A DNA stretch of 64,000 nucleotides, taken from Bog-756 sp963699085 (lineage in GTDB: Bacteria; Actinomycetota; Acidimicrobiia; Acidimicrobiales; RAAP-2). The position numbers were made by a program, and so were the translations under genes. How positions within the stretch are numbered: position 1 is the first letter of the stretch; each line of letters begins with the position of its first letter. The stretch is taken from the NCBI GenBank assembly GCA_963699085.1, contig CAVOTH010000001.1, positions 124,001-188,000 on the forward strand, given 5' to 3'. Below the pieces are notes generated by a model, which saw only the letters and a list, made by a program, of their open reading frames with translations, had not been told where the DNA came from and did not search any database. Of this stretch, positions 17,279 to 27,281 are shown in pieces.

Positions 17279-18811
17279 GTGACGCTCCTCGAAGAACCGG
17301 AGCATGGCATCCAAGATGATCAGGTCCAGGCGCTGATCAAAGAGGCCAGGCGGCGCATGCGCCGGCGGCGGGCGCTGGTGGGACTCGGGGTCATCGTCGT
17401 GGCGGCGCTGGCGGCCATCGGGGTGCCGGTCTTCCACCAGCTTTCATCCACCCGGTCGGTTGGGCCAAAGACCACCACCGAGCCTCGCCCACCCGCCGTA
17501 GATCGCGCCGCCATCAGAGGCCATGGGCGCCTCGCCTTTGTATCGAAGGGAACTCTCTGGGTTCTCGATGGAAGTACCGGATCGCTGAGGGCCGTTCTCT
17601 CCAGTGGTCTCGTGCCTTCGGACCCCACGTTCTCGGTTGACGGAAGGTGGCTGGCATACGTGGCGTCCAAGGAGCAGGTCTACGACTCCGGCGGATATCG
17701 GAGTACCACCGTCGTGTGGTCGGACCTGTGGATGGCACGGTCCAACGGCACCGACGCCCACGTTGTCGGCAACACGCTCCTCGCCAATCTGGCCGGAGGC
17801 TCGGCGGTCGGATGGAGCCCGCGGTCCGATGAGTTCGCCATAGCCGTGGGAAAGACCACCAGGGCTCCGTTCGACGTCGCCACGGGGGTCGATCTGGTCA
17901 ATCCGTCGGGTCAGGTTCAAGTACTCGTAGGTGGAAGCAACGTGATCGGTGCGGCATGGGCGCCGAACGGTGCGAGTGTCGCCGTGTCGACCGAGACAGG
18001 GCCGTCAGGCAGTGACCCGTGGTCGGCAACGCTCGCGGTCTACCCGGTCGACGGTGGCCCGGTCGTCACATGGGAGAGATTGCAGCAGCAGTACCTCGCC
18101 TTGACGGGTTGGTGGCCGCACTGGGGCATCGGCTACACCACAGTCGGTGCCGGGGGCGTGCCCGGGGGCAGTGCCACGGTTGACGGGTCACCGTTCTTCA
18201 CCATTTCCGCCCCAGGCGCGGCCCCGCTCGCCATGGGGACGATCCTGTCCGACGGCAGTGCCGGACTTCCGTCTGTGAGTGCCACCGGATGGATGGCCGT
18301 TCCCCAGGAGAGCGTCGATGGTGGGGGACGGACGATCTGGCAGGGGAAGGGCATTGCCGTGTGCTCGCCGGCCACCAATCGATGTTCCCAGGTCCCTCAT
18401 GCCAACGCCACGGTCGCCGTCGACCCTATCTGGGTACCGGGCGGGACGACCTTGGGCTATGCCGAGGCGCCTGAGTATGACGAGGCTCCCTATACGCAAC
18501 AGACCACGTCCACCTGGTACGACGCTCACCAGCTCCGGCTGTTCCAGCCGACCTCCGGCGTCACTACGACTGTCAGCCAGCTGTCGGGAGCCAGCGTTCC
18601 CGTCTGGGCGCAAGACGGTCAGTCGGTCATATATGTCAGTGGCAACGGGCTCTGGCTCGGTTCCTCCGGATCCGACCACTCATCGCCACAGGAGATCGCC
18701 CATCCCCTATTCACTCCCAATCAGTGGCCCGCCTTCTATGGCCAAGTTCCATTCGCCCAGCAGTTCGCCTGGTCGGCGGGCACGAGATCGCTTGAACCAG
18801 CCGGTACCTAG
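17279..18811 (+). CDS. Membrane-anchored TolB/WD40-like beta-propeller protein
   Basis: 510 residues from GTG 17279. An Arg-rich cytosolic start (EARRRMRRRR) precedes one membrane helix (ALVGLGVIVVAALAAIGVPVF), then about 440 extracytoplasmic residues with PD40/WD40-like blades (GRLAFVSKGTLWVLDGSTG, DPTFSVDGRWLAYV, GAAWAPNGASVAV, VPVWAQDGQSVIYVS). Topology suggests an outward-facing propeller, a fold used for binding. Divergent from a GntR regulator across a palindromic operator. No catalytic motif recognised. Confidence 0.75.
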   Translation: MTLLEEPEHGIQDDQVQALIKEARRRMRRRRALVGLGVIVVAALAAIGVPVFHQLSSTRSVGPKTTTEPRPPAVDRAAIRGHGRLAFVSKGTLWVLDGSTGSLRAVLSSGLVPSDPTFSVDGRWLAYVASKEQVYDSGGYRSTTVVWSDLWMARSNGTDAHVVGNTLLANLAGGSAVGWSPRSDEFAIAVGKTTRAPFDVATGVDLVNPSGQVQVLVGGSNVIGAAWAPNGASVAVSTETGPSGSDPWSATLAVYPVDGGPVVTWERLQQQYLALTGWWPHWGIGYTTVGAGGVPGGSATVDGSPFFTISAPGAAPLAMGTILSDGSAGLPSVSATGWMAVPQESVDGGGRTIWQGKGIAVCSPATNRCSQVPHANATVAVDPIWVPGGTTLGYAEAPEYDEAPYTQQTTSTWYDAHQLRLFQPTSGVTTTVSQLSGASVPVWAQDGQSVIYVSGNGLWLGSSGSDHSSPQEIAHPLFTPNQWPAFYGQVPFAQQFAWSAGTRSLEPAGT

Positions 18812-18847
18812 CCACCTCCCGGCGAGGCGGACCTCCGATCGGCAGAT

Positions 18848-19030
18848 CTTTCCCAACCGGGTCAGCACATTCCGGGTGATCTGCTCGATCTGGGGGTCCC
18901 GCCCCGCCAGTCCGTGAGCCCAGTCGGTCGACCCAGAGGTCACCACAGTTGCTCCCGCCTCATTCGTGTACGCGCCCAGCACCGCGACCGTCGCCCGATG
19001 GACCGGTACCGTGTGCCAATGGGCAACCAC
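18848..19030 (-). pseudogene. Remnant of an N,N-dimethylformamidase beta-subunit-like protein C-terminus
   Basis: On the minus strand a stretch of about 60 residues reads TVAVLGAYTNEAGATVVTSG, then TDWAHGLAGRDPQIEQITRN and VLTRLGK. This resembles the C-terminal end of DMFase large-subunit-like proteins, where a GTTDW motif precedes a terminal TRNVLDR helix. There is no matching upstream domain, so it is probably a decayed fragment. Family assignment is from memory of the motif and is moderate. Confidence 0.4.
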
Positions 19031-19082
19031 ATGGCTGGGACCGCCGACCCGGAAACCTCCAGGATTGGATGGACCCCGGGAC

Positions 19083-19340
19083 ATGGATGAACAGGATGAA
19101 CAGGATGAACATCCGGACAATCCGTGGTTCGGCAAGACGGTGGGCAGATTGGGGTTCGGCCCGCTGAACTGGCAGGGCCGGGCGGCGATATTCCTCTACC
19201 TCTTCCTGGTGGTTGTCGCCATTTTCGTCTACTCCCGGCTCGGCGTCACCATCTTCGTGATCGGGTTCTACACCGTGGTCTTCGCTCTGATGGTCGCCAT
19301 GAAGTCCGACATCATGAAGGGGTGGCCGCCGGGAACATGA
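19083..19340 (+). CDS. Small two-helix membrane protein
   Basis: 85 residues. ATG 19083 opens a nine-base tandem repeat giving MDEQDEQDEHPDN, followed by WFGKTVGRLGFGPLNWQGR and two membrane helices (AAIFLYLFLVVVAIFVYSRL and VTIFVIGFYTVVFALMVAM). The acidic N-terminus and short basic tail suggest both ends are cytosolic. No family recognised. The nearest intact genes in this stretch are the propeller protein upstream and adh downstream; both sides carry decayed fragments. Confidence 0.6.
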   Translation: MDEQDEQDEHPDNPWFGKTVGRLGFGPLNWQGRAAIFLYLFLVVVAIFVYSRLGVTIFVIGFYTVVFALMVAMKSDIMKGWPPGT

Positions 19341-19468
19341 CCGCGGGCCAGTGGGTCCGAGCCCGACCGATCCCGGTTGGACCGACCTGGGCCGAACCGG
19401 TCCGAGGAGGCCTAAGGTCGCGAGCTGTGCACGCATCTGGCTCCGTCGGGACCTCGAAACGAGTCGTG

Positions 19469-19705
19469 TGCCACAACCTCCCGAAGGGCCTCCTGATCTA
19501 CGCCTTCGGCGCCAAGCTGGGCGGCCCGTCGGTGCCCGAGGACGCGCAGGTCCTGGCCAGCCAGTCGGGCATCCCCATGAGCACCCTGACACTCGAGAAC
19601 CACCAGAGCACCTACTCGCACAACGACCCGGCCGGCGCCTACCCCGACAACGCCTTCTTCGACAATCTCCTCCCATTTCTGGGGAAGATCGGCGGTAGCG
19701 GGTAG
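19469..19705 (+). pseudogene. C-terminal fragment resembling a hydrolase, no start
   Basis: A frame of about 78 residues contains LLIYAFGAKLGGP, QSGIPMSTLTLENHQSTYSH and NDPAGAYPDNAFFDNLLPFL, then stops at 19705. The HQSTYSHNDPAGAYP-type end resembles the C-termini of secreted alpha/beta-hydrolase-like proteins, but no catalytic serine motif is present and there is no plausible start nearby. I read it as the tail of a deleted gene. It could instead be a short unknown protein. Confidence 0.35.
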
Positions 19706-19741
19706 CTCGCAGCCCTGTCCCGCTCCCCCACTCTGCCGCGT

Positions 19742-20795
19742 TCAGTCCCCCGGAACCACCACCACCCGGCCGCGCAGTCCACCCCGCTGGAGAGCGGCAT
19801 AGGCCGCGCCCACATCGACCAGCGCGTAGCGCTCGATGTCGATGACCAGCTGCCCGGTGTCGGCCAGGGCCAGCACGTCCTCGACGTCCGAGCGCGATGA
19901 GCCCTGGAATGTGAAGATCTCGGCGTCCCGGGGTAGTCCTCCGTACCAGGGGCGTCTGAACCCACCCATGCCGGCGCCGACCAGCCCGTATACCCCGGCC
20001 GGGCGTACCGCGGCCAAACCCGCGGCGATCGTCTCATCCACCCCGACGAAGTCGAGCACGGCGGCGGCACCTCCGCCCGATAGATCGAGCAGGCGACCCA
20101 CCGTGTCACGATCGACCCCCGGGACGACGTCGTCTGCCCCCCGGGACGCGGCCAGCTTCGAGCCGGGACGGATCGGTGTCGACCGCCACCACCCGGACCG
20201 GCGAAAGGGCCTTCAGGAACTGTACGGCAAAGGCACCGAGGCCGCCCGACCCGATCACCACCGCCGTCCCACCCGGAATGAGCCTCGGAAGGGCGCGCTT
20301 GACCGCGTGGTACGAGGTGGCCCCGGCATCGGTGAGTGGCCCGGCCAGTACCGGATCGAGTGAGCGGAGCGGCATGACGTCGCCCGCCGACTCCGCCAGC
20401 ACGTACTCGGCCAGGCCGCCGTCGCGCCCGTACCCCCGCCCGACGAGACCCCCGGCGCAGGCGCTGTCCTGGCCCCTGGTGCAGTACCAACAGACGCCAC
20501 AGGAACTCGGCGAGCGGAGGGCGACGGCGTCCCCCTCCGTCAGGCCGGATACACCTGCTCCAGTGTCGGCGACCCGACCACCCACCTCGTGGCCGAGGGT
20601 GAACGGCATGGACCAGCCCAGAGCTTCGCCCATCTTGGCCGGGAGTTCTCCCATGGTGAAGTCGGAATGGCAGAGGCCGTTCCCGGACACCTTCACCAGA
20701 ACCTGCCCCGGGCCCGGACGCGGCACCGGGATCTCGACCAGCTGGGGCGGTTCGCCCCAAGCCAACAGGCGGTAGGCCCACATCGTCTCGCTCAT
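19742..20795 (-). CDS. Zinc-dependent alcohol dehydrogenase, frameshifted
   Basis: MDR-family NAD(P)-dependent alcohol dehydrogenase, about 350 residues over two frames. Frame one holds catalytic Zn ligands GLCHSD and GHEVGG, structural Zn cysteines CGVCWYCTRGQDSAC, and the Rossmann motif GSGGLGAFAVQ, and stops at 20106. Frame two continues KLAASRGADDVV and ends with ALQRGGLRGRVVVVPGD at 19742. A one-base change near 20160 joins them. All catalytic residues are present, so the enzyme would be functional if the base is a sequence error. The substrate is unknown. Confidence 0.8.
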
Positions 20796-21043
20796 CGGAT
20801 CTCCTCGTCACCGGTCGGCCGGCATGCGCCGTTAGCTCAGCGAAACCCTAATGGGGGTCGCCGGTCCCGGTGCCTTCCGGCAGCCCGTTCTACCTTGCGA
20901 TGACGACCGTCCGTCGAACTCGGCGAGGAGTAGCCTGGAGTCGTTCGCAGAACCGGGAGTGAACGTGCCGAACCTCAACCACGCCCTCGACGACCTGGGC
21001 CGTCTCTGACCATGCGACGTCGGTCGGGGCGGTAGGCGGAACC

Positions 21044-23740
21044 GTGGCGCGGGGGAAACTGAGGCTGTACCTGGGAGCGGCCCCCGGTGTGGGCAAGACG
21101 TACGCCATGCTCAACGAGGGATGGCGACGCAAGGAACGTGGCACCGACGTGGTCATCGGTTGGGTCGAGGAGCACGGACGTCCCCAGACCGATGCCCAGA
21201 TCCGCGACCTTCCGGTCTTCCCCCGTCGAACCGTGGAATACCGCGGCCAGTCCTTCGAGGAGATGGACCTCGCCGGCCTGCTCGCCCGCAAGCCCGAGCT
21301 CGTCCTGGTCGACGAGCTGGCCCACTCCAATATCCCCGGATCCGGGAACGCCAAGCGCTACGAGGACGTGCGGGATCTGCTGGACGCAGGCATCAACGTG
21401 ATCTCCACCATCAATCTCCAACACCTCGAGTCGCTCAACGACGTGGTGGAGCGGATCACCGGGGTGGTCCAGCAGGAGACGGTGCCCGATCCGGTGGTCC
21501 GGGCCGCCGATCAGATCGAGCTGGTCGACATGGCTCCCGAAGCACTACGCCGTCGCCTCGCCCATGGGAACGTCTACCCACCAGAGCGGATAGATGCCGC
21601 CCTTGGCAACTACTTCCGTACCGGAAACCTCACCGCGCTACGCGAACTGGCGCTGCTGTGGGTGGCGGACCGGGTGGACGAGGAGCTCCACAGTTACCGC
21701 GAGCGCCACGACATCGCCGATTCGTGGGAGACCAAGGAGCGGGTGGTGGTGTCCCTGACGGGGGCGCCGGGCAGTGCCGTTCTCGTGCGCCGGGCGGCCA
21801 GGATGGCCATGCGCACCAAGGCGGAACTCGTCGGTGTGCACGTGCAGACCGACGACGGCCTATCCGAGGCCGGCGCCGAGGGCCTCCGTCGGAATCGGGC
21901 CCTTCTGGACGACTTGGGCGGGCGATACGTCGAGGTGGTCGGGGCAGATGTGGCACCGGCACTGGTGCAGGTGGCCCGGGCCGAGAACGCCACGCAACTC
22001 GTCCTCGGGGCTACCCACCGGAGCCGGGTGGCCGAGTTCGTCCGGGGCTCGGTGATCAACTCGGTCATCCGGGCCGCCAGTGGTGCACTCGACGTCCACG
22101 TCATCGCCACCGATTCGGACGGGCCCGATGAGGCAACCGAGCGCCATCAGGGCGAACACAAGCCGACGGCGGACTCCACCTCCCGCCCACGTCGCACCGG
22201 GCACCGAAGTCGCCGTCTACTGTCACCTCTTTCGGCGCGCCGGCGAGCGGCGGCGGTAGTCATCGGGCTCATCGGATTCCCGCTTCTCACGGTGGTCCTG
22301 ACATCCGCCCGCTCCCACACCGGCCTCGCCACCGCCCTGAGCTCCTACCTGCTCCTGGTGGTGGTCGTCGCCGCCACCGGAGGCGTGTGGCCCGGGATCC
22401 TCGCCGCTCTTGCCGGGTTCCTCCTATCCAACTACTACTTCGCGCCCCCGGTGCATACCTTCACCATCGCCGACGCCCGCGACGTGCTGGCACTGGCCAT
22501 GTTCCTGGTCACCGCCGGGGTAGTCAGCGTGCTGGTCGACGTGGCCGCCCGGCGCACGGCGTCGGCCGTGCAGGCCCGTTCGGACGCCCGGATGCTGGCC
22601 CGGGTGGCGGGTCGGCTCGTCTCCCCCGAAGGCAACCCGCTCCCGAGCCTCCTCGAGGAGCTGGTGGTCGCCTTCCGGCAGGACTCGGCCGCAATCCTCC
22701 GCTCCCAGAGCGAGACTCGGCCGCAGACTTGGACGACGGTGGCGTCCTCCGGGGCATCGCCGCCCATCTCGCCCGACATCGGATCACTGGTCATTCCCCT
22801 CACCGGGTTGGACATGCTCGTGCTGCAAGGACCGGGACTCACCGCCGAAGACCGCGACATCCTGGCCGCGTTCGCCGCACAACTCGCCACTGCGCTGGAG
22901 AGCGACAGGCTCCACGCCGAGGCGGCCGAAGCCGACTCGCTGGCCCGGGCCAACCAACTGCGATCAGCCCTGCTGGCCGCCGTCAGTCACGACCTCCGCA
23001 CGCCACTGGCATCCATCAAGGCAGCCTCGTCCAGCCTGTTGTCAGATCAACTCGACTTCGGCCCCGACGAGACGGCGATCCTGCTCCGGACGATCGACGA
23101 CGAAGCCGACCGACTGAGTGCCCTGGTGGAGAACCTGCTGGACATGAGCCGGCTCGAAACCGGATCCATGGAGGTTCTGCTGCGTCCCACCGATGTCGAG
23201 GAGTTGGTCGACAGCGCCCTGGCCAGTCTCGGGCCCCGGGGCCATGCCGTCACCGTGGCCATCGACGCCGGAGTCCCGACGATCGATACGGACCCCGTGC
23301 TGCTCGAGCGGGTCGTGGCCAATCTGGTGGACAACGCCCTCCTCCATGGCGCCGGCCGGCCGGTACTCGTCGAGGCCGGGTCGGTCGCCGGTCGGGTCGA
23401 TCTCCGTGTGGTCGACCACGGTCCCGGGATCCAAGTCGCCGACCGCGACCGCGTATTCCAGCCGTTCCAACGGCTCGGCGACACCGACAACGGAACCGGA
23501 GTGGGTCTGGGCCTGGCCGTGTCCCGAGGGTTTGCGGAAGCGGTCGGGGGGGCACTCGACCTCGAGGACACCCCAGGTGGTGGCTGCACGATGGTGGTAC
23601 GGCTTCCGATCACTGTCGAGCACACACCGGAAACCATCAATGCCGACATCGACGACGACGTCCTGGACGACGAGTTGCTGGACGACGCGCACTACAGCGG
23701 ATCGGACGACGTGGCCGGTGCGCCGGCGGAGTGGAAGTGA
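21044..23740 (+). CDS. kdpD: Full-length KdpD osmosensitive K+ sensor kinase
   Basis: 898 residues from GTG 21044. Domains: KdpD N-terminal ATPase-like domain with Walker A GAAPGVGKT and Walker B VLVDELAHSN (residues 1-210); UspA-like domain (about 225-365, ending GSVINSVIRAASG); four membrane helices of DUF4118 (about 395-500, with SNYYFAPPVHTFTI); GAF-like region; HisKA with phospho-acceptor in AAVSHDLRTPLASIK (about 648); HATPase with NLVDNALLHG and GLGLAVSRG. An acidic tail of about 30 residues follows. It forms an operon with kdpE, 4 bases downstream. kdpFABC is not adjacent but 28 kb away, and has its own sensor. Confidence 0.93.
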   Translation: MARGKLRLYLGAAPGVGKTYAMLNEGWRRKERGTDVVIGWVEEHGRPQTDAQIRDLPVFPRRTVEYRGQSFEEMDLAGLLARKPELVLVDELAHSNIPGSGNAKRYEDVRDLLDAGINVISTINLQHLESLNDVVERITGVVQQETVPDPVVRAADQIELVDMAPEALRRRLAHGNVYPPERIDAALGNYFRTGNLTALRELALLWVADRVDEELHSYRERHDIADSWETKERVVVSLTGAPGSAVLVRRAARMAMRTKAELVGVHVQTDDGLSEAGAEGLRRNRALLDDLGGRYVEVVGADVAPALVQVARAENATQLVLGATHRSRVAEFVRGSVINSVIRAASGALDVHVIATDSDGPDEATERHQGEHKPTADSTSRPRRTGHRSRRLLSPLSARRRAAAVVIGLIGFPLLTVVLTSARSHTGLATALSSYLLLVVVVAATGGVWPGILAALAGFLLSNYYFAPPVHTFTIADARDVLALAMFLVTAGVVSVLVDVAARRTASAVQARSDARMLARVAGRLVSPEGNPLPSLLEELVVAFRQDSAAILRSQSETRPQTWTTVASSGASPPISPDIGSLVIPLTGLDMLVLQGPGLTAEDRDILAAFAAQLATALESDRLHAEAAEADSLARANQLRSALLAAVSHDLRTPLASIKAASSSLLSDQLDFGPDETAILLRTIDDEADRLSALVENLLDMSRLETGSMEVLLRPTDVEELVDSALASLGPRGHAVTVAIDAGVPTIDTDPVLLERVVANLVDNALLHGAGRPVLVEAGSVAGRVDLRVVDHGPGIQVADRDRVFQPFQRLGDTDNGTGVGLGLAVSRGFAEAVGGALDLEDTPGGGCTMVVRLPITVEHTPETINADIDDDVLDDELLDDAHYSGSDDVAGAPAEWK

Positions 23741-23744
23741 GTCC

Positions 23745-24464
23745 GTGATCGCCACCAGCACCGCCAGAAGAGCTGCGAGCCAGGAATCGGGCGCTCGTGT
23801 CCTGGTCGTGGACGACGACCCGTCATTGCTTCGGGCGCTCGCTGTCAGCCTCGGAGCTCGCGGCTATGACATCGCCGCCGCCAAGAGCGGTGAGGAGGGT
23901 TTGGACAAGGCGGCACACTGGCATCCCGATGTGGTCCTGCTGGATCTCGGACTGCCCGGGATCAACGGGATCGAGGTGATTCGAGGCGTTCGCGGGTGGA
24001 GCGATGTACCGATCATCGTGCTGTCCGCCCGCCACCAGTCGATGAGCAAGGTGGAGGCTCTCGACATGGGCGCAGACGACTACGTTACCAAGCCGTTCGG
24101 CATGGACGAGCTGCTGGCCCGCCTGCGCGCCGCATTGCGCCGGGCACCCGGCGACGAGCAGGACCCCCATGTCGAAGCCGAGGGATTCAGCGTCGATCTC
24201 GACGTAAAGCGGGTCGTGCGGGACGGAATCGACGTACACCTGACGCCGAAGGAGTGGGACATCGTCGAGGTGCTCGTCCGGAATCCGGGACGCCTGGTAT
24301 CTCAGCGCCGGCTTCTGCACGACGTCTGGGGGCCTGAGTACGGAACCGAGACGGACTACCTACGGGTGCTGATGGCCCGGGTACGGCGCAAGCTCGAGGC
24401 CGACCACTCCCATCCCCGCCACTTCATCACCGAGCCGGGGATGGGTTACCGCTTCGAACCCTGA
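23745..24464 (+). CDS. kdpE: KdpE-type OmpR-family response regulator
   Basis: 239 residues from GTG 23745. Receiver domain with acidic VDDDPS, phospho-acceptor Asp in VVLLDLGLPGINGIEVI, and KPFGMDELLARL; then an OmpR winged HTH (HLTPKEWDIVEVLVRNPGRL to GYRFEP). Starts four bases after kdpD, so co-translated with it. Likely target is the kdp promoter or an unlinked K+ system; the two 10-base direct repeats at 56886-56926 are candidate sites. Confidence 0.92.
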   Translation: MIATSTARRAASQESGARVLVVDDDPSLLRALAVSLGARGYDIAAAKSGEEGLDKAAHWHPDVVLLDLGLPGINGIEVIRGVRGWSDVPIIVLSARHQSMSKVEALDMGADDYVTKPFGMDELLARLRAALRRAPGDEQDPHVEAEGFSVDLDVKRVVRDGIDVHLTPKEWDIVEVLVRNPGRLVSQRRLLHDVWGPEYGTETDYLRVLMARVRRKLEADHSHPRHFITEPGMGYRFEP

Positions 24465-24498
24465 GCGCCTGCGAACGACAGTTTTGGATCGGGTTGAA

Positions 24499-25218
24499 TC
24501 AGTAGAAGAGGGTACTGGTCAGGGCCAGCACGACGCAGCTCACAGCGATCCACACCGCGAAGTACCGGATGATCCGGATCCGGTGCCAGGTGCCCCCTTC
24601 GTAGCGGCCCTTGCTCGCACGAATCCACAGGCCGAGCACGATGAACAGTAGAAGGATCAGATGCGCCAGCGTGGAGCCGATGAAGTACTCGAAGGTGGAG
24701 GCATAGGCCCCGTCGATGGTGGTGAACGGCAGCACCTGGAATTGATAGATCTGCCAGGCCACTGCCCCGAGCAGGAACAGCAGGGCGATACCGGATGCTC
24801 CCGCCACGGCCCTCTTGCCCGCCTGGCGCTTGGCGGCGGACTCCGCCACCCACACGAAGGCCGCACAGCCGATGGCGAGACAGGCAATGGCAATCGAGTG
24901 CCAAGGGTTGGCCTTCGGGATCTGGGCCACGATCGGATTGCCCAATCCGTCGGCGCACGGGCTCGCCTTGGAGCATTGTGCACCGTTCCACAACCCGCCG
25001 ACGTTGAGAGATCGCAGGTAGAACCATGCGAACAACTCGAGGATCAGGAAGAGCGCGTCTCCACTGATGAAGAGCCCGATCATCAGTCGTTCCTTCTGGT
25101 CCCGCTTCGAGGCGCTTTCGTGCTCCCCGCCCGGATTCTCCGCACCCGGGACGATCGGGCCGTGCCCGTGCTCGTCATCGTGCCCGTGGCTGTCGATTTC
25201 GGTGGTGGTTACCGACAT
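24499..25218 (-). CDS. ctaE: Cytochrome c oxidase subunit III
   Basis: 239 residues: His-rich N-terminus (HGHDDEHGHG), then five membrane helices including FISGDALFLILELFAWFYLR, and FEYFIGSTLAHLILLLFIVLG. Matches the COX3 family of aa3 oxidases; the shorter five-helix form is the bacterial norm. Its ATG shares one base with the ctaD stop (TGATG), so it is translationally coupled to subunit I. Last gene of the oxidase operon. Confidence 0.92.
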   Translation of the reverse strand: MSVTTTEIDSHGHDDEHGHGPIVPGAENPGGEHESASKRDQKERLMIGLFISGDALFLILELFAWFYLRSLNVGGLWNGAQCSKASPCADGLGNPIVAQIPKANPWHSIAIACLAIGCAAFVWVAESAAKRQAGKRAVAGASGIALLFLLGAVAWQIYQFQVLPFTTIDGAYASTFEYFIGSTLAHLILLLFIVLGLWIRASKGRYEGGTWHRIRIIRYFAVWIAVSCVVLALTSTLFY

Positions 25219-27188
25219 CAGCCCGCACCCCCGTCGTCGGCCGCGTCATCGACGTGCACGGCGCCTGCCGGCACCAGCTCGGGTTCCTCGACCGGAACGA
25301 ACTCCGGCACCTCCTGACCGTCCGGCACACCCTCTCCGTACGTATACGGATCGGAGGTGACGACGGGGTCGACGAGGAAGTTCTCCAACGGGACCGGCGT
25401 CGGGACCTTCCACTCGAGCGTCTTGGCGTGCCACGGGTTGGCCGGGGCGATCTTTCCGTTTCTCCACGCGTTGAGCATCATGTAGAGGAAGATGAGCCAC
25501 CCGGCCATCAGGATGTAGGCACCGACAGTGGCCATCTGGTTGGCCGCCTCGAAGCGCGGATTGTACTGTGCCACCCGCCGGGGCATGCCCTGGAAACCCT
25601 CCCAGAACTGGCCGAAGTAGGTGACCTGGATCCCGAGCGCGATGGTCCAGAACGCCACCTTGCCGATCCGTTCGTTGAGCATCTTGCCGGTCATCTTCGG
25701 GAACCAGTAGCAGAGCGCAGCGGTCGCACCGATCATGGCCCCACCCAGCAGGGTGTAGTGGAAGTGGGCGGTCACGAACATGTCACCGTGGAAGTACTGG
25801 TCAGCTGGCACATCTGACAGATAGATGCCGGTCACTCCGCCGATGATGAAGTTCCAGAGAAAGAGGTAGACGAAGTACATCGGCAATCGCGTCCAGATGC
25901 TCCCCTTCCATATGGTTCCGATGATGCACAGGAAGATGATGCCGGTCGGGATCGATATCAATTCAGTGGTGAGCATGAACGGCGCCGCCAAATTGGGTGC
26001 CCATCCGGTGGTGAACATGTGGTGGGCCCACACCATGATCGACAACACCCCGACGGCCACGAAGCCGGCTACCGCTACCTTGTAGCCGAAGACCGGTTTA
26101 CGGGAGAACGTGCTGGCGATCTCGATCACCGCGGCCACAGGTGGGAGGAGGATCACGTACACCTCAGGATGGCCCATGATCCAGAAGATGTTCTCATACA
26201 ACCATTGCGAGCCGCCCACCGCCGGGGCGAAGAACGATGTACCGGTGACCCGGTCGGTGATCACCATGGTCATCACGGCGAGGAATGCGGGCATGGCGTA
26301 GAGGCCCAACGCGCTACCGACGACCGCACCCCAGCTGAAGAACGGGAGGCGGCCGAAGGTCATTCCCTTGGCGCGCATGGTGATGACGGTGACGATGGTG
26401 TTAATGGCGGCCACCGTCACGGATACCACGAATGTGATGATGCAGATGGCGAAGGCGTCCATCGCCGGCGGAGCCTGGATCGACAGCGGAGCGTACGTCG
26501 TCCACCCGGCATTCACCCCGCCCAGGAAGAAGGTGGCGAGCAGGCAGGGCGCGGCCGAGAAGATGACCCAGAAACTCAGGGCGTTGAGTCGAGGGAAGGC
26601 CATGTCCTTGGCGCCGATCATGATCGGCAGGATGAAGTTGGCGAACGGACCCGTCACCATGATGATGGTGGCGATGATCATGATCATGCCGTGGATGGTC
26701 ACGATCGAGTTGTAGGTCTGCGGATCGAGGAACGTGGAATGAGGGGTGATCAGCTGGGTACGGATCATCATGGCCAATGTGCCACCGATGCCGAACAGCA
26801 CCAAAGTGAAGATCAGGTACTGGGTCCCCACCACTTTGTGATCTGTGCAGAACTTGTAGTAGCGGGAGCTACCCTGACCCACGCCTGCGGCGTAGAGCTC
26901 GTCGTCGTGGGTCTGATCGTGACCGAGCATCCACCGGATAGGCGCATTGAACGTGCCGACGCCGACATTGAAACCGAGCACCCAACCGACCATCGTGCAG
27001 GTGACCACCATGTCGGTGCCCCAGTTGGAGCCCTGGAGGGTGGCATGGGACACCCACCAGGCGATGAACCCGACAAGGACGCCCAACCCCAGTCCGGTGA
27101 ACATGTTCTGGCGACGGTAGAAACCCCCGGCTCCCTTGCCCAGGTCGGTGTCCTCCATGAGCGGTGGTGCTGCCACTGCTGTCGTCAT
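25218..27188 (-). CDS. ctaD: Cytochrome c oxidase subunit I with N-terminal extension
   Basis: 656 residues from ATG 27188 (AAAGGA upstream). Heme a ligand in IVTIHGMIMI, CuB ligands in MGHPEVYVILLP (His-Tyr pair) and WAHHMFTTG, heme a/a3 ligands in TAHFHYTLLGG. This is a type-A heme-copper oxidase carrying the Glu in GHPEVY. The usual start motif TDHKVVG appears only at about residue 115; before it sit two extra membrane helices (about 30-47 and 59-80). The proton-pumping enzyme reduces O2 using electrons from subunit II. Lies between ctaC and ctaE. Confidence 0.95.
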   Translation of the reverse strand: MTTAVAAPPLMEDTDLGKGAGGFYRRQNMFTGLGLGVLVGFIAWWVSHATLQGSNWGTDMVVTCTMVGWVLGFNVGVGTFNAPIRWMLGHDQTHDDELYAAGVGQGSSRYYKFCTDHKVVGTQYLIFTLVLFGIGGTLAMMIRTQLITPHSTFLDPQTYNSIVTIHGMIMIIATIIMVTGPFANFILPIMIGAKDMAFPRLNALSFWVIFSAAPCLLATFFLGGVNAGWTTYAPLSIQAPPAMDAFAICIITFVVSVTVAAINTIVTVITMRAKGMTFGRLPFFSWGAVVGSALGLYAMPAFLAVMTMVITDRVTGTSFFAPAVGGSQWLYENIFWIMGHPEVYVILLPPVAAVIEIASTFSRKPVFGYKVAVAGFVAVGVLSIMVWAHHMFTTGWAPNLAAPFMLTTELISIPTGIIFLCIIGTIWKGSIWTRLPMYFVYLFLWNFIIGGVTGIYLSDVPADQYFHGDMFVTAHFHYTLLGGAMIGATAALCYWFPKMTGKMLNERIGKVAFWTIALGIQVTYFGQFWEGFQGMPRRVAQYNPRFEAANQMATVGAYILMAGWLIFLYMMLNAWRNGKIAPANPWHAKTLEWKVPTPVPLENFLVDPVVTSDPYTYGEGVPDGQEVPEFVPVEEPELVPAGAVHVDDAADDGGAG

Positions 27189-27281
27189 GTCGGCGTCCTT
27201 TCGTTCCTGCACACTTCATTCCCGCACATTGCCAACCTGCCTTTTCGCGTAGACCATGGGCCGATCTTTTTCATCCGACCG

